From an uncultured Collinsella sp. (GTDB lineage Bacteria; Actinomycetota; Coriobacteriia; Coriobacteriales; Coriobacteriaceae): a stretch of 10,892 nucleotides of DNA. How positions within the stretch are numbered: position 1 is the stretch's first letter; each line of letters begins with the position of its first letter. The notes under the pieces are model-generated. The model made no database searches. It was not told the origin of the DNA and worked only from the letters and a program-made list of their open reading frames with translations. Where the stretch lies: assembly GCA_937981515.1 (NCBI GenBank), contig CALJNY010000123.1:1-10892 (forward strand), given 5' to 3'. Below are positions 5,940 through 10,892 of this stretch, one piece after another. The position numbers and the translations under genes are program-made.

Positions 5940-6779
5940 GTGATTGATTCGGAACAGCTTAAGCAACATATGGTCAAGGCCGTGGAGGAGATTCGCGCCA
6001 CCAATCCGATGGCCGGCTCCATCACCAACACGGTGACGATCGACTTTGTCGCCAACGCGCAGCTCGCCGTGGGTGGTTCGGCCGCCATGGTCTATCTGCC
6101 CGACGAGGGCGAGGCACTCGTTGCCGGCGGCGGCGCCATCTATCTCAACATGGGCACGCTCTTCCCCATCTACGAGCAGACGATTCCCCGCGCGGCCAAG
6201 GCGGCACACGACGCCGGCAAGCCCTGGGTGCTCGATCCGGTGGGCCTGGGTATCGGTAGCCTGCGCACCCAGCTGGTAAACGAGCTCAAGCAGTACAAGC
6301 CCGCCATCGTACGCGGCAACGCCTCCGAGATCATCGCACTCGCCGGCCTGTGGGGTCTTGAGGGCGAGGCGGCTGATATGAGCCGCGTGCGCGGTGTCGA
6401 TACCACCGACACGGTCGACGCCGCCCGCGATGCCGCCGTGGCGCTCGCTCGCTACACCGGCGGCGCCGTAGTGGTCTCGGGCGAAGTCGACCTGATCACC
6501 GACGGCACGACCGTGGCCAAGTCCCACGGCGGCAGCCCGCTCATGTCCAAGATCACCGGCTGCGGCTGCTCGCAAGGCGGCGTGCTGGCCGTGTACGCCT
6601 GTGCCACCGACCCGTTTACGGCAGCCGTCTGCGGTACCGCCGTCTACAACGTTGCCGGCACGCGCGCCGCCGCTGTCGCCGATGCCCCGGCAAGCTTTAA
6701 GGTCGCCTTTATCGACGAGCTCTACCGCGCAACCGCCCAGGACATTGCCGATAACCGGCTCGAGCTCGAGGAGGCATAG
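5940..6779 (+). CDS. thiM: Hydroxyethylthiazole kinase
   Basis: This 279-residue ThiM phosphorylates 4-methyl-5-(2-hydroxyethyl)thiazole, recycling the thiazole half of thiamine. Family blocks are PMAGSITNTV (23-32), LNMGT (69-73), VLDPVGLG (97-104), RGNASE (125-130) and the nucleotide/catalytic loop TGCGCSQGG (206-214), whose Cys210 corresponds to the active-site cysteine of ThiM. Length is slightly above the usual 260-275. The start is taken as GTG at 5940 because AAGGAGG lies 8 nt upstream. An upstream TTG start in the same frame would lie inside the riboswitch aptamer and is rejected. It is the first gene of the TPP-controlled operon; the next ATG comes 3 bp after its stop. The product, thiazole phosphate, is a substrate of ThiE encoded two genes later. 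Confidence 0.95.
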   Translation: MIDSEQLKQHMVKAVEEIRATNPMAGSITNTVTIDFVANAQLAVGGSAAMVYLPDEGEALVAGGGAIYLNMGTLFPIYEQTIPRAAKAAHDAGKPWVLDPVGLGIGSLRTQLVNELKQYKPAIVRGNASEIIALAGLWGLEGEAADMSRVRGVDTTDTVDAARDAAVALARYTGGAVVVSGEVDLITDGTTVAKSHGGSPLMSKITGCGCSQGGVLAVYACATDPFTAAVCGTAVYNVAGTRAAAVADAPASFKVAFIDELYRATAQDIADNRLELEEA

Positions 6780-6782
6780 GCC

Positions 6783-7124
6783 ATGTCCGAGCCCGCAACC
6801 AATGCCGGCATGAACACGCTCGTCGCCGTGGCCATCGCCCCGTGCGGCACCGGCGATGAGCTCTCCGCCGAGGTCGCCGAGGTCGTGCGAGTCATACGCG
6901 AGAGCGGCCTTCCCAACCGCACCACCTCGATGTTTACCGAGATCGAAGGCGACTGGGACGAGGTCATGCAGGTCGTGCGCGACGCGACCTTTGTGTTGGC
7001 GAGCAAGGGCATCCGCACCGAAGTCGTGCTCAAAGCCGATATTCGTCCCGGATTTACCGACACCATGACCGGCAAGCTCGAGCGCATGGAAGCACAGATC
7101 AAGAAGCAGGAGGAAGCACGATGA
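6783..7124 (+). CDS. MTH1187-family thiamine-binding protein (DUF77)
   Basis: This small cytoplasmic protein (113 residues) matches the MTH1187/YkoF-type thiamine-binding fold (PF01910), a ferredoxin-like protein that forms oligomers. Recognisable blocks are VAIAPCGTGDELSAEVAEVV (15-34), IRESGLPNRTT (38-48), MFTEIEGDWDEVMQVVRDA (50-68) and the late strand VVLKADIR (81-88). Known members bind thiamine or its pyrimidine moiety without being enzymes. Here it is locked between thiM and thiE: the start is 3 bp after the thiM stop, with GGAGG inside the thiM 3' end, and the stop overlaps the thiE start as ATGA. That arrangement makes a role in thiamine or hydroxymethylpyrimidine handling very likely (carrier, buffer or sensor), but which ligand it binds is not shown. 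The C-terminal tail is Lys/Glu-rich and probably helical. Confidence 0.85.
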   Translation: MSEPATNAGMNTLVAVAIAPCGTGDELSAEVAEVVRVIRESGLPNRTTSMFTEIEGDWDEVMQVVRDATFVLASKGIRTEVVLKADIRPGFTDTMTGKLERMEAQIKKQEEAR

Positions 7125-7816
7125 GCATCCGCGACAACCTTGATATCTCGGCCTATCTAGTACTCGGCCCCGAAAACACGCTGGGACGCCCCGTGGGCGA
7201 TGTGGTGGCCCAGGCGCTCGACGCAGGCTTTACCTGCATCCAGGTGCGCTCCAAGGTGGCAAGCGCCCGCGAGATCATTGCGCTGACCGGCGACGCCGCG
7301 CAGGCAATCGCACAGGCCGGCAAGACCGGTCAGGTCGCCTTGCTGATCGACGACCGCCTTGACTGCGTACTCGCCGCACGCGAGCAGGGCATTGCCGTCG
7401 ACGGCGTGCACGTGGGCCAGAGCGACATTCCCGTCGAGGTCTGTCGCAAGCTGCTGGGCCCCGACGCCATCGTGGGCCTTTCGGCCCGTTGTGAGGAGAT
7501 GCTCGAGTACGTCAAGACCGCCGACATGAGCCTTGTCGACTACCTGGGCATCGGCCCACTCCACGAGACCGAGACTAAGCGCGACTGCGGACGCGCAGCC
7601 GACGGCTCCATCATCACCAAGAGCTTTGAGGACCTGGCCACCCTCCATGCGGCAAGCCCTGTGCCCATCGTGGTGGGCGGCGGCGTCAAAAAGGCCGACC
7701 TGCCGCAGCTCAAGGCCACCGGCGTCGATGGCTTCTTTGTGGTGAGCGCCGTCTGCAGTGCCGACGACCCCTACGTCGCCGCCAAGGAGCTTGTCGATAC
7801 CTGGCAGCAGGCATAG
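7121..7816 (+). CDS. thiE: Thiamine-phosphate synthase
   Basis: This 231-residue TIM-barrel enzyme joins HMP-pyrophosphate and thiazole phosphate to make thiamine phosphate. Blocks in barrel order are CIQVRSK (39-45, the QxRxK pyrophosphate-binding strand), LLIDDRLD (74-81), DGVHVGQSD (94-102), GLSA (119-122), YLGIGPLHETETKRD (141-155), PIVVGGGV (182-189) and GVDGFFVVSAV (201-211). The GPxxxTxTK loop carries HE where most ThiE proteins have a Pro-containing YPT/FPT sequence, a mild variation. Length is slightly above the typical 210-220. It overlaps the thiamine-binding protein gene by ATGA, so translation is probably coupled. The operon has no thiD, so HMP-pyrophosphate must come from a kinase encoded elsewhere. 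Confidence 0.95.
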   Translation: MSIRDNLDISAYLVLGPENTLGRPVGDVVAQALDAGFTCIQVRSKVASAREIIALTGDAAQAIAQAGKTGQVALLIDDRLDCVLAAREQGIAVDGVHVGQSDIPVEVCRKLLGPDAIVGLSARCEEMLEYVKTADMSLVDYLGIGPLHETETKRDCGRAADGSIITKSFEDLATLHAASPVPIVVGGGVKKADLPQLKATGVDGFFVVSAVCSADDPYVAAKELVDTWQQA

Positions 7817-7859
7817 GCATAAGCCGAGCAGCTGATTCGCAGCCTCATATCTTCAATAG

Positions 7860-7907
7860 CGGAAAGCGCATCCCGGTTTGGGTCTCCATTCCGGGATGCG
7901 CTTTCCG
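7860..7907. terminator. Bidirectional terminator between thiE and the phospholipase gene
   Basis: A perfect 17-bp stem (CGGAAAGCGCATCCCGG at 7860-7876 with its complement at 7891-7907) closes a 14-nt loop. There is no long T-run beyond it, but the outer stem supplies TTTCC after the GC-rich core on either strand. Its place between the stops of two convergent genes (7816 and 7918) supports termination in both directions. Confidence 0.75.
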
Positions 7908-7917
7908 TACGCGACCC

Positions 7918-8787
7918 CTACCCCGCCAGATACGCTTCCAGCGCGGGCAAGGTTGCCCCCGCATCGCGACGGCCGATCTGGTAGATGCGCTCGAGCTCAT
8001 CGGGCTCGCGGCATAGCGACGGCACCTTCACCGATTCGCTCGGACGCACCACAAAGATATCGCCGGCAGCCTCGCGACGCGCCAGGTCATCGAGCGTGGC
8101 ATTGTAAACCTCATGCCGATGCTCAAGCGCTGCGACAAACTCCGGATAGTGACGGAACACGCGTCGCAGCATGGGCATCACGCTGTTGGGCTGCTTCACA
8201 AAGCCCGCTGGCTGCGTGAGTACCACGATATTGCGGTCATACCCCTGCGCAAACAGCCATGCGCTGGGAATAGAATCAGCCACGCCACCATCCAGATACT
8301 TATGCCCGTCAATAGCAACGGGACGCGTCGCCACGGGAATTGCCGACGACGCCCGGATCCACTCGATATCGCGCTCGTCGCCATACGGCAGATCGTGATA
8401 GACGGCCTTGCCCGTCTCGATATCGGTACACACGCACGTAAACCGCATGGGGCAGGCGCGATATGTCTCCAAATCGATGGGATCGCGCTCGATGGGCACC
8501 TCGTGATAGGCAAAATCGGCATTGAACATGTCGCCGGTTCGCAACCAGCTCGTCACGCTCGCATAGCGCTTATCGGCACAATAGGCTTTGTTGTAGCGAA
8601 TGGCGCGGCCGATCTGGCGCGATTTAAAGTTGTAGCCAAACGCCGCGCCCGCCGAGACACCCACCATATGGTCGCAAGTTAAGCCATGCTCCATCCATAC
8701 GTCGAGCACGCCCGCCGTATACATGCCGCGGTAGCCGCCTCCCTCGAGTGCCAGCCCCACCGTGCGCGTCGTATTTGACTGTGCCAT
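7918..8787 (-). CDS. Patatin-like phospholipase (YjjU/RssA type)
   Basis: This 289-residue patatin-fold hydrolase carries the complete catalytic equipment. The oxyanion-hole glycine loop is EGGGYRG (15-21), the nucleophile is Ser45 in VGVSAG (42-47), and the dyad aspartate is Asp166 in LDGGV (165-169). SAIPVATRPVAIDG (148-161) is the usual patatin block before the Asp. Such enzymes release fatty acids from phospholipids or other acyl lipids. The region after the Asp, including LTQPAGFV and the C-terminal helical part, fits bacterial YjjU-like proteins. No signal peptide, secretion domain or transmembrane segment is present, so action in the cytoplasm or at the inner membrane face is expected. 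The ATG is preceded by a GGAG site at 8 nt. The gene is monocistronic between a terminator and a divergent promoter region; there is no immunity-type partner suggesting an effector role. Confidence 0.9.
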   Translation of the reverse strand: MAQSNTTRTVGLALEGGGYRGMYTAGVLDVWMEHGLTCDHMVGVSAGAAFGYNFKSRQIGRAIRYNKAYCADKRYASVTSWLRTGDMFNADFAYHEVPIERDPIDLETYRACPMRFTCVCTDIETGKAVYHDLPYGDERDIEWIRASSAIPVATRPVAIDGHKYLDGGVADSIPSAWLFAQGYDRNIVVLTQPAGFVKQPNSVMPMLRRVFRHYPEFVAALEHRHEVYNATLDDLARREAAGDIFVVRPSESVKVPSLCREPDELERIYQIGRRDAGATLPALEAYLAG

Positions 8788-8823
8788 GCGACCATCTCCG
8801 TCCCCGCAAATTCAAACGGAACA

Positions 8824-8852
8824 AGTATACCCGTCAACATATATCGTCTCAG
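8824..8852 (-). promoter_or_regulatory. Predicted promoter of the phospholipase gene
   Basis: On the minus strand, CTGAGA (8852-8847, 4 of 6) and TATACT (8829-8824, 5 of 6) are separated by 17 bp. This places a start about 30 bp upstream of the coding sequence. By-eye prediction. Confidence 0.45.
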
Positions 8853-8916
8853 TCGCATTTTCATCGAACATCGCATCGTCGCGCTACCGCTTGTCGAATA
8901 ATAGCCGCCCACAGCA

Positions 8917-8941
8917 TGTGCACCCATATATAATTGTGCAC
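8917..8941 (+). promoter_or_regulatory. TATAAT element between TGTGCAC direct repeats
   Basis: A perfect TATAAT (8929-8934) faces the GGDEF gene but lacks a clear -35. It is flanked by two copies of TGTGCAC (8917-8923 and 8935-8941), 18 bp apart start to start. A factor bound to these would cover the -10 region. If this is the promoter, the transcript has a leader of about 170 nt. Confidence 0.4.
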
Positions 8942-8959
8942 TATTGTTTACACTACTCA

Positions 8960-8974
8960 GCTGTTATCAACAGC
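8960..8974. repeat. 15-bp inverted repeat upstream of the GGDEF gene
   Basis: GCTGTT-ATC-AACAGC is a perfect 6+6 bp inverted repeat. It starts about 20 bp downstream of the TATAAT element, so it would lie in the early transcribed region. It is too short for a terminator and has no T-run; it could be an operator. Confidence 0.3.
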
Positions 8975-9111
8975 AAACATTAGCCGGCAAATTAACTCAA
9001 CAACGCGGCAAGGCGGGAGCCTGGATACATGCAAAGCGCTGAGCAACGATGCATGCACACAACGAGCTCGCCCGACGCAATCCGCCCCGACCTCAGAAAG
9101 CCGCTTAGAAC

Positions 9112-10892
9112 ATGGATACTGTCAGCAATTACACCGAAACGCTCGAAAAGACCGTCCGTGACCTTCTCGAGCGGCAGGAGGATCTGATCAGGACTGCCTT
9201 TACCGACCAGCTTACTGGGCTTGGCAACCGTGGCGGCTTTGCCCGTTCCCTCGAGGAGCTCTGGGAGCAGGACGCCCCCGTTACCATGGCGTTCATCGAT
9301 ATCGACAATCTCAAGCACTGCAACGACGTCTTTGGACATGACGAGGGCAACCGCTATATCTTGCAGGTAAGTCTCTATCTTAATCTGTATATGAAGGTGG
9401 GCGAAGCGGCGTTTCGCATAGGCGGCGACGAGTTTGCCATCCTATCTACGATTGCAACCGAGGACGACCTCGTCGAACGTCTGAAACACTGCCGAACGGT
9501 TCTGCTCAAAAACAACGATTCCGAGATGCCCCACTCGTTTAGCTACGGAGTGTCACATGCCGACCCCGCCCTGGGCGAAGCTTCCAATCGCATGACGCTC
9601 GATGCCGACCATCGCATGTACGACTACAAGCTACGTCATGCCATGCACCTCGATCGACGCAATATCACGCAAGTTCACGCCGACGACTTCGAAATAAGCG
9701 ATCGAATTTTTGACGCCTTTTCGATGCTCAATGAGGGCCGATATTTCTTTATCGAGAACTTGGACAAACATCGCACCCTTTGGTCACAAGGTGCCTTGCG
9801 CGATCTTGGCCTTCCCTCGGAGCACATAGACAACTGTCGCGATTACTGGAAAACGCGCGTCCATCCCGACGACCTTGAGGCCTGCATCAACGACATCGAC
9901 CAAGTCTACAACGGCACCAAGCACCGTCGCGTCATGCAGTATCGTGTGCGCAACGCCGTCGGCGACTACGTCCTTTGCCGTGCTCGCGGGTTTCGTATCG
10001 ACGGCGACGGAAATGTCCCCTCGCTCTATGTCGGCGAGCTCGTCAACCACTCACTTGCCGAAACCGTCGACGCCGCCACAGGCCTCGGAACGCAGCGCAT
10101 GCTGGCCAACGCCATCGACGCCTGCCGCCGCGATCGTTGCGAGACAGGGCTTATAGCGGTGCGCGTTCGTGGCACGACAAAGCTCAACGAGCTCTACGGG
10201 GCCGAGGCCGTCGACAACATGCTTGCCGAATACGCAGGCCGTATGCTGTCGATCACTCGCGGCAGGAGCCGGGTCTACCGTTCACGAAGCGTTCAGTTCG
10301 TCGTGCTCAGCAACGACCTAGACCACGAGGCATTCGAGCAACTGACCCGCCACCTTAAAGAGGCCGTTTTCGCTCCTGTTCGAATCGCAGGCGACACCAT
10401 TACTCCCGTCTGCCTTGTCGTCCCGGCCTTTTACGAGCACTTAACCCATCAAGCGACCGCCGTTTTAGGCGAACTCAACCGTCGCCTTCGCACGGCCGGC
10501 GGGCTTGTTCCCAACGACAGCCTCCCCATACCCGAGGCTGAGCGCAAAAGCGCCATCGCCGAACGTATCGACTCGCTCACGGGTCTCTATCGACCCAGCG
10601 AGTTTATGCGGCGCGCCAACGCTTTTCTCGAGGCAAGACGCGACGGCGCCTGGTGCATCGCCACGGTCGACATGGGCCACATGCGCCTGTTTAACGAATG
10701 GTATGGACAGGCCGAAGGCGACCGCCTGCTTGCCGATGTGGGCACGGTCCTCAAGGACATCGAGAATGCCGACATGGGCGTCGCAGGGTACTGGGGCCAA
10801 GATGACTTTTGCGTACTCATCCCCTTTAAGCACATCACCGTCCATCAAATCTACAACCGCGTTCGCGAGGCAGTAGCCAGGTATGATGGCGG
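9112..10892 (+). CDS. Multi-domain GGDEF/PAS signalling protein (3' end outside window)
   Basis: The open frame runs 593 codons to the window edge. A short helical lead (1-29) precedes GGDEF domain 1 (about 30-190): DQLTGLGNR, DIDNLK, then a fully canonical RIGGDEF (GGDEF at 104-108). A PAS-like domain follows (about 200-310, with YWKTRVHPDD). A second, decayed GGDEF domain (about 320-470) keeps TGLG and NELYG but has RSVQF (392-396) in place of GGDEF. A third (from about 487) keeps DSLTGLYRP, the metal Asp520 and GD at 536-537 but has GQDDF at 562-566. Domain 1 probably makes a cyclic dinucleotide; the others look regulatory or substrate-binding. An EAL domain may follow beyond the window. 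In domain 1 the I-site is KVGE rather than RxxD, and Asn80 stands where GTP-specific enzymes have Asp. No membrane segment is seen. TAG lies two codons before the ATG, so no longer start is possible; the ribosome-binding site is poor. Confidence 0.9.
   Translation, partial: MDTVSNYTETLEKTVRDLLERQEDLIRTAFTDQLTGLGNRGGFARSLEELWEQDAPVTMAFIDIDNLKHCNDVFGHDEGNRYILQVSLYLNLYMKVGEAAFRIGGDEFAILSTIATEDDLVERLKHCRTVLLKNNDSEMPHSFSYGVSHADPALGEASNRMTLDADHRMYDYKLRHAMHLDRRNITQVHADDFEISDRIFDAFSMLNEGRYFFIENLDKHRTLWSQGALRDLGLPSEHIDNCRDYWKTRVHPDDLEACINDIDQVYNGTKHRRVMQYRVRNAVGDYVLCRARGFRIDGDGNVPSLYVGELVNHSLAETVDAATGLGTQRMLANAIDACRRDRCETGLIAVRVRGTTKLNELYGAEAVDNMLAEYAGRMLSITRGRSRVYRSRSVQFVVLSNDLDHEAFEQLTRHLKEAVFAPVRIAGDTITPVCLVVPAFYEHLTHQATAVLGELNRRLRTAGGLVPNDSLPIPEAERKSAIAERIDSLTGLYRPSEFMRRANAFLEARRDGAWCIATVDMGHMRLFNEWYGQAEGDRLLADVGTVLKDIENADMGVAGYWGQDDFCVLIPFKHITVHQIYNRVREAVARYDG

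Larger units (their letters stand above)
8788..9111. other. 324-bp divergent intergenic region
   Basis: This gap is more AT-rich than the flanking genes. It contains a candidate promoter for the phospholipase, a TATAAT element with flanking direct repeats, and a 15-bp inverted repeat. No ORF in it has coding character, and I see no riboswitch or small-RNA structure. The last 110 bp before the GGDEF gene hold nothing I recognise. Confidence 0.6.

Noticed and set aside
8964..8972. DnaA-box-like TTATCAACA
   Set aside because: One mismatch to the consensus, a single copy, and no origin genes nearby. It is part of the inverted repeat and probably chance.

Overview
The window is GC-rich with a strong G/C bias at third codon positions. 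It looks like a chromosomal segment of a high-GC Gram-positive gut anaerobe. The best guess is Coriobacteriia, probably Collinsella. The hints are a C-terminal wall-sorting signal with an LAxTG motif, a LysR regulator of the Gram-positive CpsY/MtaR type, a T-box-free, TPP-riboswitch-controlled thiamine salvage operon, and a multi-GGDEF signalling protein. The genus call is inference and was not tested by any search. I see no mobile element, phage gene, CRISPR array, tRNA or rRNA.

Layout, left to right. (1) The 3' end of a cell-wall-anchored surface protein (1-188) is followed by a strong terminator. (2) A lone serine esterase (396-1061, +) converges on a uracil permease, with a shared bidirectional terminator between them. 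(3) A four-gene block lies on the minus strand. In transcription order it is a Cof-type HAD phosphatase (4776-5684), a LysR regulator (3869-4765), a short MetE-like zinc methyltransferase of the YxjG/YxjH type (2580-3713) and a UraA-type uracil permease (1123-2457). The HAD stop codon overlaps the LysR ribosome-binding site, so those two are probably one operon. The metE-like gene has its own regulatory region, with a 23-bp LysR-type dyad centred about 66 bp upstream of the predicted transcription start. (4) Reading divergently from the HAD gene is a thiamine salvage operon: TPP riboswitch, terminator, thiM, a small MTH1187-type thiamine-binding protein and thiE, tightly spaced or overlapping. 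(5) A 17-bp-stem bidirectional terminator separates thiE from a convergent patatin-like phospholipase (7918-8787, -). (6) A 324-bp divergent intergenic region leads into a large GGDEF protein (9112 to the window edge, +), which carries one intact and two degenerate GGDEF domains plus a PAS-like domain.

Together the genes cover nutrient salvage (uracil, thiamine precursors, methionine), lipid/ester hydrolysis and cyclic-dinucleotide signalling. Nothing here is a clear-cut undescribed system. The points most worth a second look are: the GGDEF protein, where the intact domain has Asn at the guanine-recognition Asp position, a non-canonical I-site and two decayed partner domains; the LysR operator and promoter geometry of the metE-like gene; the REP-like inverted repeat between the HAD gene and the thi operon; and the thiamine-binding protein embedded between thiM and thiE.
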